From Niveibacterium sp. SC-1 (lineage in GTDB: Bacteria; Pseudomonadota; Gammaproteobacteria; Burkholderiales; Rhodocyclaceae), in assembly GCF_038235435.1 (NCBI RefSeq), contig NZ_CP151275.1:992001-1056000 (forward strand): 64,000 bases of DNA, written 5' to 3'. This document shows, in pieces, positions 20,374 to 29,352 of this stretch. The notes below the pieces were generated by a model. The model saw only the letters and a program-made list of their open reading frames with translations. It was not told the DNA's origin and searched no databases. Both the position numbers and the translations under genes were made by a program. Each line of letters starts with the position of its first letter. Within the stretch, counting starts at the first letter, position 1.

Positions 20374-20432
20374 ACACGAGATCCGGCGGACCGGATCTGG
20401 AACGCTATTCAATCCCGGAGCAGGGCTGAAAA

Positions 20433-21257
20433 ATGACAGGCGAAACTGGTGTTGCCGAGTCGCCGTGGCAGGCGGCGAAACCCTACCCGGTCGCGGAACA
20501 GTGGTACCGGCGGCTCGATCTTGAAAACGGCGTCACCCGCTTCTGGGAGCCGCATGTCCATCCGCTGGAGCAGGCCAATTTCTGGCATATCCGGGGGCGC
20601 GACCGCGACCTGCTGATCGATTCCGGCATGGGCGTGGTGCCGCTGCGCGCGAGCTTCCCCGATCTCTTCGACGGGCGGGACGTCATTGCCGTCGCCACCC
20701 ACACCCATATCGACCACATCGGCGCGGTGCACGAGTTCGAGCACCGCTGGGTGCATGCCGCCGAGGCGCGCCAGATGGAGAAGCCTGGAGGCGTCGTCAG
20801 CCTGGTGTGTTCGGACATCCCCCCTTGGCTGCGGCAGCTGTTTCTCGACGCCGGCTATCCGCCGCTGGAAGAGCTGCTCATCGATGCCTTCCCGCATGCG
20901 GACTACAACCCGCGCGCCTACCGCCTGCGCGGTGCCGCGCCGACCCGCCTGCTGGCGGATGGCGACACCATCGACCTGGGCGACAGGATCTTCGAAGTAC
21001 TGCATCTGCCCGGTCATTCACCGGGCAGCATCTGCCTCTGGGAGGCCGCTACGGGTGCGCTCTACACCGGCGATCTGGTCTACGACGGCCCGCTTGTCTA
21101 TGAAGGGCCGGGCATGGACCTGGAGGTCTACGCCCAATCGCTGCGCCGCCTGCAGGCTTTGCCGGTGCGGGTGGTGCACGCCGGTCACGACCCCAGCTTC
21201 GGTCGCGATCGGCTGGACGAGATCATCGAGACGTACCTCAAGCGCTGGGGCATGTAG
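20433..21257 (+). CDS. MBL-fold metallo-hydrolase
   Basis: This 274-residue metallo-beta-lactamase-fold hydrolase has the metal motif THTHIDHIGAVHEFEH (residues ~89-104), the downstream ligand in HLPGHSPGSICLWE (~191-204), the aspartate in LYTGDLVYDGPLVYE (~210-224) and a final VHAGHDPSFGRDR (~248). No signal peptide is visible. It starts 59 bp after the cysteine hydrolase on the same strand, probably in the same transcript. The reaction is unknown; glyoxalase II-like thioester or lactone hydrolysis are the commonest activities of this fold. Confidence 0.85.
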   Translation: MTGETGVAESPWQAAKPYPVAEQWYRRLDLENGVTRFWEPHVHPLEQANFWHIRGRDRDLLIDSGMGVVPLRASFPDLFDGRDVIAVATHTHIDHIGAVHEFEHRWVHAAEARQMEKPGGVVSLVCSDIPPWLRQLFLDAGYPPLEELLIDAFPHADYNPRAYRLRGAAPTRLLADGDTIDLGDRIFEVLHLPGHSPGSICLWEAATGALYTGDLVYDGPLVYEGPGMDLEVYAQSLRRLQALPVRVVHAGHDPSFGRDRLDEIIETYLKRWGM

Positions 21258-21268
21258 GACTCCCGTCT

Positions 21269-22084
21269 TCACGCCGCCTGCATCTGTGCCGGCAATGGGT
21301 TTGCAGTCGTGCTCAGACGTCTGAAGTTCAGGTGACAGACCGCGGCGCCGGTCGCCCAGGGGGCCAGCAGCCCGAGGAACGGAATCGCGCAGGCGAGCAC
21401 GGAGATTAGGCCGATGGCCAGCAACTCCAGCCGCAGCTCTTGCGACATCTGCGCGGGCGTGGCGTCGGTCGGAATGTCCTCCAGGGCGTCGTTCACCAGG
21501 AAGCGCGCATTGAGGTAGCACAGCAGAACGAGTAGCAGGAGCGAACCGGCCACCGGCAGCAGCAGGCAGGCGGGGGAAATCAGAAGCAGTCCCCAGGTGC
21601 CTGCCCATTCTTTCAAGAAGGGGCTTCGAGCAGCTGGTGCGGCCTTGCGTTCGCGTAGCGCGGGGTAGCGGGACAGCGCGCGCTTGCGTATCCATCCCAT
21701 CACGAAGATTTCTGCCAGGAGCCGGACGGTCAGCAGGGACAAGAGGACGTAGGTCGACGCGACAAGAACGCCGGCCACGCCGAGTCCCCATACGGTCGCC
21801 GTTCCAGCGGCCGCGATGCCGCCGCCAGCCAACCCTCCGCCGCCGTGATCCGGGATCAGGGCGGAGCCCACCATGATCAAGGTGGCGGTGGCTTCCAGAG
21901 CCAACGCGAACAGGCGTTCGAGAAACGCGTAGAACACGACGCCCACTGCAACCCATGCAAAGACCCACAGGCAAAGGGTCGACAGCAGGGACTGGGGGTG
22001 CCGGGCATCGCGAAGGCCAAGCATGAAGCAGCTCAAGGCTTCCTTGAGTCGTTCCGGAATGGTGGCGCTGGATCTGAAGGTCAT
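21269..22084 (-). CDS. EI24 domain integral membrane protein
   Basis: This 271-residue protein has about six hydrophobic segments and the EI24/CysZ-like pattern: an N-terminal FMLGLRDARHPQSLL amphipathic region, then long membrane helices, LLLVLLCYLNARFLVNDALE near 185 and a C-terminal PFLGLLAPWATGAAVCHLNF. Bacterial members include the sulfate transporter CysZ; this is a distant relative of unknown role. It converges on the MBL gene with only 11 bp between the two stop codons. Confidence 0.8.
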   Translation of the reverse strand: MTFRSSATIPERLKEALSCFMLGLRDARHPQSLLSTLCLWVFAWVAVGVVFYAFLERLFALALEATATLIMVGSALIPDHGGGGLAGGGIAAAGTATVWGLGVAGVLVASTYVLLSLLTVRLLAEIFVMGWIRKRALSRYPALRERKAAPAARSPFLKEWAGTWGLLLISPACLLLPVAGSLLLLVLLCYLNARFLVNDALEDIPTDATPAQMSQELRLELLAIGLISVLACAIPFLGLLAPWATGAAVCHLNFRRLSTTANPLPAQMQAA

Positions 22085-22344
22085 TGTTGGAATCGGTGGA
22101 TGTGAAGGCTATGGGTCGGCAGGGATGTAGCCGACCGGCCTATGCAAGTGGGGCGCATGCGTTTCGTGCAGCGTCACCCGCGAGGAGGAGGCGAAACTAG
22201 CGGAACCGCAGAGCCGGATCAAAGCTGATCCAGAGTCGAGCGAGAAGAAGGTCTCGCCGGCCCGATGTGTAGCCTGAGGCCAGGATGTCCGATGTCCCAG
22301 TTCTTGCCGAATGCATAGCAGGTAGGGTTGGCAAGCAAGGAGAT

Positions 22345-22640
22345 CAGCTTGCCGCGCAGGGCGCCATGGCGTGGGACGATGGGCTGGTGCGAAGGCGGAT
22401 TTCCAGTGTCCAGCGCGATGCCGAGCGATACCACGTTGGTGACGAGGAGCGAAGCGGCGGACGGGACCACGCATCCCAGCCAGCGCGTGGCGGCCGACCG
22501 TTCGACTGCGATAAGGGCGGATCAGCGGGTGCCCGGCCCGATGCGAATGCCGGTCGAGCATGCTCGTCAGGGCGTGGGGTGGGACGACGTGGCGCGCGAG
22601 GATTCGCGAGTGCCGGTAATCGCGCAGATCCGGCCTGCAA
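22345..22640 (-). pseudogene. Decayed remnant of a TauC/SsuC-type ABC permease gene
   Basis: No long frame is intact here, but minus-strand translation from 22470 gives MVPSAASLLVTNVVSLGIAL, which mirrors [20 protein letters not shown] near the C-terminus of the TauC protein encoded at 26367-27230. At DNA level, 22415-22554 aligns without gaps to 26458-26597; by my hand count 109 of 140 columns match. Frameshifts and stops break the rest. It is a relic of a duplicated or related permease gene, in the same orientation as tauC. The 22085-22344 stretch contains no recognisable gene. Confidence 0.7.
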
Positions 22641-22790
22641 GATCAATTTCCGCCGACCCGCAGGCTTGACCAAAGACGTCTGGTGGGAGGAGGGTTGCCC
22701 CCGACTGCCGCGGATCACGATACTCACGGAGACGGGTCACCACGACACGTGACCGGCAGCAAACCCGCTCTCGAATGGAGGCGCACGTTC

Positions 22791-23555
22791 ATGGACCAGC
22801 CCCTCGCCATCGTCACCGGTGGCAGCAGTGGTATCGGCCAGCACCTGGTCATCGCGTTGGCCAGGGCCGGGTATGCGGTCGCGTTCAGCTACCACAGTCA
22901 GCCAGCGTCGGCTCAGGCCACCGTGGAAATGCTGGCCGGGGAGGGACGCCAGGCAATGGCGGCGGCGTGCGATGGCGGCCTCAAGGCGGACGTGGAGCGG
23001 TTCATCTCCAGCGCCGTGGCGTGGGCCGCCCGGGCCCCGGAGCTGCTCGTCAACAATGCCGGCATCCAGACCTGGTCACCGCTGCTCGACCTGACCGAGG
23101 AGCGCTGGGATGCGGTGATCCGGACCAATCTGAAAGGGTGCTTCCTGCACACCCAATTGGCGGGACGCCTGATGGCCGAAGCCGGGCGTGGCGGGTCCAT
23201 CGTCAACATCGGCTCGGGCTGCAACAAGGTGGCTTTTCCGAATCTGGTCGATTACACGGCGTCCAAAGGCGGCATCGAGCAGTTCACCAAATCCTCCGCC
23301 GTAGAACTCGGCAAGTTCGGCATCACGGTCAATTGCGTGGCTCCGGGCGCGATCGCGACAGAGCGCACGGCGGCGGAGGCACCTGACTACGCGGGCCAGT
23401 GGTCCCCCCTCACACCCTTGGGCCGAGTCGGTACCCCTGAAGACGTGGCCGGTGTGGTGCTCTTCTTCGCAAGCAATGCGGCGCGCTTCGTGACGGGGCA
23501 GACACTGTGGGTCGATGGCGGACTGTTCAGTCGCGCTCCCTGGCCCGACTACTGA
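22791..23555 (+). CDS. SDR family oxidoreductase
   Basis: This 254-residue classical short-chain dehydrogenase has a TGGSSGIG nucleotide-binding motif (residues 9-16), NNAGI near 87, the catalytic Ser (around SGCNKV), YTASKGG (Tyr/Lys, ~154-160) and the C-terminal FVTGQTLWVDGG. GGAGG 11 bases upstream selects the ATG at 22791. It lies 61 bp before an IlvD/EDD dehydratase; this pairing (a sugar dehydrogenase plus aldonate dehydratase) occurs in non-phosphorylative pentose or hexose oxidation such as the Caulobacter xylose route, so a sugar or polyol dehydrogenase role is inferred. It could also be an acyl-ACP-type reductase. Confidence 0.85.
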   Translation: MDQPLAIVTGGSSGIGQHLVIALARAGYAVAFSYHSQPASAQATVEMLAGEGRQAMAAACDGGLKADVERFISSAVAWAARAPELLVNNAGIQTWSPLLDLTEERWDAVIRTNLKGCFLHTQLAGRLMAEAGRGGSIVNIGSGCNKVAFPNLVDYTASKGGIEQFTKSSAVELGKFGITVNCVAPGAIATERTAAEAPDYAGQWSPLTPLGRVGTPEDVAGVVLFFASNAARFVTGQTLWVDGGLFSRAPWPDY

Positions 23556-23616
23556 CCGTCTCGCCACGTGGTGCTGGCTGCTCCGGCGACATGACTTCAT
23601 GAGAAGGACCGACAAC

Positions 23617-25401
23617 ATGGCGAAGACAAGCGGGGCCGCTCGCAGATTCCGCTCTCAGGACTGGTTCGACAATCCCGCCCATGTCGACATGACCGCCCTG
23701 TATCTGGAGCGCTTCATGAACTACGGGATCACGCCGGAGGAGCTTCGTTCCGGCCGTCCCATCATCGGCATCGCCCAGAGCGGCAGCGACATCAGCCCGT
23801 GCAACCGCATCCACCTGGAGCTGGCCAAACGCGTGCGCGACGGCATCCGCGACGCGGGTGGCATCCCGATGGAATTCCCGCTGCATCCCATCTTCGAGAA
23901 CTGCCGCCGCCCCACTGCTGCGATCGATCGCAATCTCGCCTACCTGGGCCTGGTTGAGATCCTCCACGGCTATCCCATCGACGCCGTGGTGCTGACCACC
24001 GGTTGCGACAAGACCACCCCTTCGCAACTGATGGCCGCGGCCACCGTGGACATCCCCGCCATCGTGCTCTCCGGCGGCCCCATGCTGGACGGCTGGCTGG
24101 ATGGTGAGCTCGTGGGTTCCGGCGCGGCAATCTGGAAGGGCCGCAAGCAGCTGGCGGCCGGCGAGATCAACGGCGAGCGGTTCCTGCAAATCGCGGCGGC
24201 CTCGGCGCCGTCCGCAGGGCACTGCAACACCATGGGCACCGCGTCGACCATGAACGCGATCGCCGAAGCGCTGGGCATGTCGCTGACCGGCTGCTCGGCG
24301 ATTCCCGCGCCGTATCGCGAACGCGGCCAGATGGCCTATGAAACCGGCAGGCGCATCGTCGAGATGGCGAAGCGGGACATCCGGCCCTCGCAGATCCTGA
24401 GCCGCGACGCCTTCCTCGACGCCATCGTCGTTACCGCTGCGATCGGCGGTTCGACCAACGCCCAGCCGCATATCGTCGCGATGGCGCGGCATGCCGGCGT
24501 CGAACTGAAGTCCAGCGACTGGATGGAGTACGGCCACAAGGTGCCGCTGCTGCTGAACATGCAGCCGTCCGGCAAGTACCTCGGTGAGCGCTTCCACCGC
24601 GCCGGCGGCGTGCCGGCCGTGATGTGGGAGCTGGAACAGCAGGGCAGGCTGCGTTCCGATCGCCCGACCGTAACCGGCACCACCATGCGGGAGAATCTGG
24701 TCGGCCGCGAGACCAAGGATCGCGAAGTCATCTACCCCTTCGATGCGCCGCTGCAGGAAGACGCAGGCTTCCTTGTCCTGAAGGGCAATCTGTTCGACTT
24801 CGCCATCATGAAGACCAGCGTGATTTCGCCCGAATTCCGCCAGCGCTATCTCTGCACGCCGGGGAAGGAAAACACCTTCGAATCACGCGCCATCGTGTTC
24901 GATGGTTCGGACGACTACCGCGATCGCATTAACGATCCCTCGCTGGATATCGACGAGAACTGCATGCTGGTCATACGCGGCGCGGGGCCGATCGGATGGC
25001 CCGGCTCGGCGGAGGTCGTCAACATGCAACCGCCGGATGCGCTGCTCAAACGTGGTGTGAACTGGTTGCCGACCTTGGGTGACGGCCGCCAGTCCGGAAC
25101 CTCGGACAGCCCATCCATCCTCAACGCCTCGCCGGAAAGCGCGGTGGGCGGCGGCCTGGCCTACCTCCGCACCGGGGACATCGTGCGTGTGGACCTGAAC
25201 GAAGGCGCCTGCAACATGCTGATCAGCGACGAGGAGCTGGCGAGGCGCAAGGCCGAAGGCATTCCGCCGTTACCGGCAAGCCAGACCCCGTGGCAGGAGT
25301 TGTACCGCGCCACTGTTGGCCAGTTGGAAACCGGTGCGTGTATGGAGTTGGCCCTCGGCTACCGTGACGTCGCGGGCAAGATGGCGCGTCACAATCACTG
25401 A
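23617..25401 (+). CDS. IlvD/EDD family sugar-acid dehydratase (arabonate/xylonate type)
   Basis: This 594-residue Fe-S dehydratase carries all three expected cluster cysteines: one in SGSDISPCNRIHLELA (~residue 67), one in TTGCDKTTPSQLM (~130) and one in SAGHCNTMGTASTMN (~203). Length and the HPIFENCRRPTAA motif point to the pentonate/hexonate dehydratase group (D-xylonate, L-arabonate) rather than to dihydroxyacid dehydratase IlvD itself; the exact substrate is inference. AGAAGGAC at 23602-23609 selects the ATG at 23617; the ATG at 23599 is an alternative. It likely works after the upstream SDR enzyme to give a 2-keto-3-deoxy sugar acid. Confidence 0.88.
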   Translation: MAKTSGAARRFRSQDWFDNPAHVDMTALYLERFMNYGITPEELRSGRPIIGIAQSGSDISPCNRIHLELAKRVRDGIRDAGGIPMEFPLHPIFENCRRPTAAIDRNLAYLGLVEILHGYPIDAVVLTTGCDKTTPSQLMAAATVDIPAIVLSGGPMLDGWLDGELVGSGAAIWKGRKQLAAGEINGERFLQIAAASAPSAGHCNTMGTASTMNAIAEALGMSLTGCSAIPAPYRERGQMAYETGRRIVEMAKRDIRPSQILSRDAFLDAIVVTAAIGGSTNAQPHIVAMARHAGVELKSSDWMEYGHKVPLLLNMQPSGKYLGERFHRAGGVPAVMWELEQQGRLRSDRPTVTGTTMRENLVGRETKDREVIYPFDAPLQEDAGFLVLKGNLFDFAIMKTSVISPEFRQRYLCTPGKENTFESRAIVFDGSDDYRDRINDPSLDIDENCMLVIRGAGPIGWPGSAEVVNMQPPDALLKRGVNWLPTLGDGRQSGTSDSPSILNASPESAVGGGLAYLRTGDIVRVDLNEGACNMLISDEELARRKAEGIPPLPASQTPWQELYRATVGQLETGACMELALGYRDVAGKMARHNH

Positions 25402-25552
25402 GAGGGGCTGGCATCGACTGAGTGAAAGCATGTCGATGAAGAGCCGGGTTTCTAGGCGGCGGCCGGGCCGGGTGGCAGTGGGGGCCTGCCGGCGCTCATG
25501 CCGACTGACGTCCGGCGCAATGCCCTTCGGTCATCGCGCCCTACTTGATGAA

Positions 25553-26149
25553 TCAAGTCGGATGTTGCTTTGCCCAAGGCGGACATGCTGTGTGCGTCAC
25601 ATCGCACAACTCCGCTACCAGATTTTGAACAATACGGACGGCCCAACCCGGGGCGACCGCCCGCAGCTTTTCGAGCGGGAGCTCACTGGAGCTCGCGTCA
25701 GCATCTTCGCTGGATCGCGGCCGCCCGTAGTTCCCGTGCATGAGTGCGTTTCTCGTATGGACTAGGGTACAGAATTGCTCCCACGACTTACTTGTCCCGA
25801 AATCCGGCGTTGCTTGTATCAGCCCGGCAGTCTTGAGGTTCTTTGGGACATTTTTCCAGCGCTCCAATATTCCTTGTCTCTGTTTGTCTGCGAAGAATTT
25901 TCGGCACTCTCGCACGTCGGCGAACACGGTGTCTCGTGTCCATTCCACGAGGAAACTCTCTGCTGCTGCCACTGAGAAAATGATCTCGTGTCTTCTCGCG
26001 TCCAGTCCCTCCCTTGTAAGCACAGAGACTGCATCTGCCATCCAGGAAGGCGCAAAAGTCTCGTGAAACCAAGCAGTGACAGTTGCTACTCCAAAGGCTT
26101 CCTCGGATGCAATGCCTCCGAGGCCTATGATTTGAACGCTTCGCTGCAT
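25553..26149 (-). CDS. Hypothetical protein with a HEPN-type RNALMH motif
   Basis: This 198-residue predicted all-helical protein is unrelated to any enzyme I recognise. Near residue 130 it carries RNALMHGNYGR, an Arg-(4)-His pattern characteristic of HEPN domains, which are often RNases in toxin-antitoxin or defence systems, or accessory subunits. Helices rich in charged residues (FADKQRQGILERWKNVPKNL) precede it. AGGAG lies 11 bases before the ATG at 26149. Base composition looks lower in GC than its neighbours, suggesting transfer. No partner nucleotidyltransferase (MNT) gene is adjacent, so a toxin role is not supported beyond the motif. Confidence 0.55.
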   Translation of the reverse strand: MQRSVQIIGLGGIASEEAFGVATVTAWFHETFAPSWMADAVSVLTREGLDARRHEIIFSVAAAESFLVEWTRDTVFADVRECRKFFADKQRQGILERWKNVPKNLKTAGLIQATPDFGTSKSWEQFCTLVHTRNALMHGNYGRPRSSEDADASSSELPLEKLRAVAPGWAVRIVQNLVAELCDVTHTACPPWAKQHPT

Positions 26150-26366
26150 ATGTCGGACTTCTCCTATCTACGCTGGTAATTCTGGAGGCTCCGACCCGGG
26201 ATACCGACGTGCCTCAGGGATTCAACTCACCAAGTTGATTGCCCGATGAATTTACCCGATCGGTCACGACGAAGCTGCTGGAGCTTCGTAAGCCGTCCTC
26301 GTTCTGAGCCATCCGTACGCACCCTTACTTCGCCCTTTGAGCGCCGGCCAGGTACGCCGCAAGAAG

Positions 26367-27230
26367 TCAATGCGCAGCGCTGATGTGCCAGGGTGCAAGG
26401 CGACGGGCCAACGCGCGCAGGCCGATCTCCAGCGCAAGCGCGACAAGCGCGATCAAGGCGATGCCGAGGATCACCACGTCAGTGACGAGGAACTGGGCGG
26501 CGGACTGGACCATGAAGCCCAGACCGCGCGTGGCGGCCACCAGTTCGGCCGCGACCAGCGTGGACCAGCCGGTGCCGAGCCCGATGCGGATGCCAGTCAG
26601 GATGTCGGGCAGCGCGCTGGGCAGGACCACGTGGCGGATCAGTTGCCAACGGGTGGCGCCCAGGGACTCCGCCGCGCGGATGCGGGTGCGGCTGACGCCA
26701 CGCACGCCGTTGGCGGTGGAGATGGCGATCGGCGCGAAGATGGCGAGGTAGATCAGCAGCACCTTGGAGAGCTCGCCGATGCCAAGCCAGATGACGATCA
26801 GCGGCAGGTAGGCCAGCGGCGGCACCGGGCGGTAGATCTCGATCAAGGGGTCGAGCACGCCGCGTGCGACGCGGTTCAGGCCGATAGCCACGCCCACCGG
26901 GATCGCCAGCGCCGTGGCTGCGATCAGCGCCGCAAGCACCCGCCCGAGGCTGGCGGCCAGATGCTGCCATAGCGTGGCGTCCATGAAGCCCTGCGTCACC
27001 AGCAGCCAGGCCTTGCTCGCCACGGCCTGGGGCGAAGGCAGGAACAAGGGCGCGATCAGCCCGGCCGTGGTGACGGCCCACCAGATGATCAGCAGCGTCC
27101 CCAGGGTGATGCCACTGATCGCGCCGGTGGACAGCGGCGTGCGCGGCGCCGGGCCGACGGCACGCGTCGGGGCCTGCGGCGCATCGGCCAGCACGGGGGG
27201 CTGTTCGAGCGTGAATTCCAGCGGCGTCAT
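26367..27230 (-). CDS. tauC: Taurine ABC transporter permease TauC
   Basis: This 287-residue permease of the SsuC/TauC class has about six membrane segments, the first near residues 40-62 ([16 protein letters not shown]). A cytoplasmic loop carries the EAA-like sequence [28 protein letters not shown] (~190-217) that contacts the ATPase. Its start overlaps the tauB stop by four bases (ATGA). It is the last gene of tauABC and is followed by ~217 bp without a gene. A decayed relative of this gene lies at 22.4-22.6 kb. Confidence 0.88.
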   Translation of the reverse strand: MTPLEFTLEQPPVLADAPQAPTRAVGPAPRTPLSTGAISGITLGTLLIIWWAVTTAGLIAPLFLPSPQAVASKAWLLVTQGFMDATLWQHLAASLGRVLAALIAATALAIPVGVAIGLNRVARGVLDPLIEIYRPVPPLAYLPLIVIWLGIGELSKVLLIYLAIFAPIAISTANGVRGVSRTRIRAAESLGATRWQLIRHVVLPSALPDILTGIRIGLGTGWSTLVAAELVAATRGLGFMVQSAAQFLVTDVVILGIALIALVALALEIGLRALARRLAPWHISAAH

Positions 27231-28015
27231 GCGGCGAGCACCTCGCGTTGGGCGAACACGCGCGAGAGCACATGCTCGCGGGTCTCGATGAAGCGCGGGT
27301 CCGACTTGATTCTCCGTGCCGGCTCACCCGCCGCGTAGCGCTGGCCGAAGTCGAGCGCGAGGCGTTCGACAATGCGGCCGGGGCGCGGCGAGAGCAGGAC
27401 CAGTTCGGTGGCGAGGAAGACCGCTTCCTCCAGGTCATGCGTGATGAGGAAGATCTGCTTGCCGGTGCGCGACCACACGCGTAGCAGCAGCTGCTGCATC
27501 TGTTCGCGCGTGAAGGCGTCCAGCGCCGCGAAGGGCTCGTCCAGCAAGAGCACGCGCGGATCGGCGGCGAGCCCGCGGGCCAAGCCCACGCGCTGGCGCA
27601 TGCCGCCGGACAGCTGCCAGATCGGATGGCGCTCGAATCCGGTGAGATCCACCAGCTTCAGGATCTCCGCGGCCGCGCGCTCGCGCTCGGCGCGCGGCAC
27701 GCCGCGCAACTGCAGGCCGAAGGCCACGTTGTTGATCACGTTCTGCCAGGGCAACAGCGCGTCGTCCTGGAACACCACGCCGCGTTCGGCCGAAGGGCCG
27801 TTGACCGGCCGACCGTCGAGCAGGACGCGCCCCTCGCTGGGCGCGAGGAAACCGGCGATCAGGTTCAGCAGGGTGGTCTTGCCGCAGCCCGAGGGGCCCA
27901 GCGCGACCACCAGCTCGCGCGGGCCGATGGCAAGCGAGACATCCTGCAGCGCCGCCTCACCCGGGCGGCTGCCCGGATAGCGCACGCTGACCTGATCGAC
28001 GAGCAGTTGCGACAC
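27227..28015 (-). CDS. tauB: Taurine ABC transporter ATP-binding protein TauB
   Basis: This 262-residue ATPase has Walker A GPSGCGKT (~residue 39), Q-loop [11 protein letters not shown], signature [15 protein letters not shown], Walker [13 protein letters not shown] and H-loop [10 protein letters not shown]. The C-terminal stretch [26 protein letters not shown] is close to the E. coli TauB tail, which separates it from generic SsuB. It follows tauA by three bases and overlaps tauC. Confidence 0.92.
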   Translation of the reverse strand: MSQLLVDQVSVRYPGSRPGEAALQDVSLAIGPRELVVALGPSGCGKTTLLNLIAGFLAPSEGRVLLDGRPVNGPSAERGVVFQDDALLPWQNVINNVAFGLQLRGVPRAERERAAAEILKLVDLTGFERHPIWQLSGGMRQRVGLARGLAADPRVLLLDEPFAALDAFTREQMQQLLLRVWSRTGKQIFLITHDLEEAVFLATELVLLSPRPGRIVERLALDFGQRYAAGEPARRIKSDPRFIETREHVLSRVFAQREVLAA

Positions 28016-28018
28016 GGC

Positions 28019-29008
28019 TTACTTGCTGGCCGCGAGCTTGAGGTAGCTGGGCGACACGTAGGGGCCGTAGTCGCTCTGCACTTGATCCACCTTGCCCTGG
28101 TCCTTGAGGAACACGGCGGTGTCGGCCACGGCGCGCACCGTCGGCTTGCCCAGCAGTGCGGCCTGCTCCTTGGCGAGCGGGAAAATGTTGCCTTCGAGCA
28201 GGCCAGCGATCTCCTCGGGCTTGGCGCCCGTGATGCGCGCCGTCTTCTCGATGTTGGCGGTGTTGCCGACCCAGCCCTTCGGGTTGGCGCGATAGGCCGC
28301 ATAGGCGTCCAGCGTGACCTTGGCGAACTGCTCCACGAACTGCGGGTTCTTCTCGGCGAAATCCTTGCGCACGATCCACGCATCAAAGGTCGGCGCGCCC
28401 CACTTGCCGACCTCGGCGGAAGTGGTCAAGAGCTTGCCGCTCTCCTTGGCCTTGCCCAGCGCCGGATCCCAGACATAGGCGGCATCGATGTCGCCCCGCT
28501 GCCAGGCCGCAATGATCTCGGGCGGACGCAGATTGACGATCTGCACCTTGGCCGGGTCGATCTTCCAGTGCTTGAGCGCCGCCAGGAGGCTGTAGTGCGT
28601 GGTCGAGACGAAAGGCACGGCCACCTTTTTGCCGACCAGGTCCGCCGGCTTCTCGATCTTGCTGCCGTTGCGCACCACCAGCGCCTCCGCCGAACCGAGC
28701 TGGGCCGCGACGAGGAAGGTGACTACCGGCAGATTGCGACTGACCGCGGCCGCGAGCGGGCTGGAACCCACGTAGCCCACCTGCACGTCGCCCGAGGCGA
28801 CCGCGGTGATCACATCCGCGCCCGAGTCGAACTTGCGCCAGTTGATCTTCGCGTTGGTGGCCTTCTCGTACAGGCCATCGGCCTGCGCGACCTTCGAGGG
28901 ATCGACCGAAGTCTGGTAGGCGACGGCGACTTCGTCGGCGGCGTGAGCGGCGGTGGCCAGTCCCAAAAGGAACAACGCGGCGGAGGCAAGGCGGTGTGCA
29001 GAACGCAT
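28019..29008 (-). CDS. tauA: Taurine-binding periplasmic protein TauA
   Basis: This 329-residue protein has a signal peptide (RLASAALFLLGLATAAHAAD, residues ~5-25) and a sulfonate-binding fold. The segments VAYQTSVDPSKVAQAD, WRKFDSGADVITAVASGDVQ, GSSPLAAA and PFVSTTHYSLLAALKHW follow the E. coli TauA pattern closely. AAGGA 7 bases before the ATG at 29008 selects this start over the one at 29041. It is the first gene of tauABC; sulfate-starvation control is expected from the family but no site is evident. No tauD dioxygenase gene is adjacent. Confidence 0.92.
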   Translation of the reverse strand: MRSAHRLASAALFLLGLATAAHAADEVAVAYQTSVDPSKVAQADGLYEKATNAKINWRKFDSGADVITAVASGDVQVGYVGSSPLAAAVSRNLPVVTFLVAAQLGSAEALVVRNGSKIEKPADLVGKKVAVPFVSTTHYSLLAALKHWKIDPAKVQIVNLRPPEIIAAWQRGDIDAAYVWDPALGKAKESGKLLTTSAEVGKWGAPTFDAWIVRKDFAEKNPQFVEQFAKVTLDAYAAYRANPKGWVGNTANIEKTARITGAKPEEIAGLLEGNIFPLAKEQAALLGKPTVRAVADTAVFLKDQGKVDQVQSDYGPYVSPSYLKLAASK

Positions 29009-29352
29009 GGTGGATCCTTCGTAGGTGAAGTGACGTTGCACGCATTCTTCAATGCAGGCGCGCCACAGGAAACGAAGGCTTCCTCATATGAAAATCAGCG
29101 GGGAGCGAATATCCATAAGGGATGCGAGTGCCCTTTCGCGACAATGAAATCCGCCGCGTCCCAGCGGCAGGAATCCATTCCGCAAAGGGAAGTTGGCGGA
29201 CCCGCGGCGAAGCTCTCCGAGTGTCGTCTTGGTCCCAATATGACTTTCTGGGCAAAGCAGAGGCAGTACGCTAGACCTTGTTCCACCTCTCGCCAGTCCC
29301 TGCCTCGCAGCCCCATCTACCTGACCACTTCCACTCTGAATGAGACCGAGTG
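29009..29352. other. Divergent intergenic region between tauA and the KAP NTPase gene
   Basis: These 344 bp hold the two divergent promoters. I can identify no gene, strong palindrome or repeat in them. Confidence 0.5.

Noticed and set aside
18610..20412. 600-residue minus-strand frame over the binding protein and cysteine hydrolase
   Set aside because: Shadow of two well-supported plus-strand genes in GC-rich DNA.
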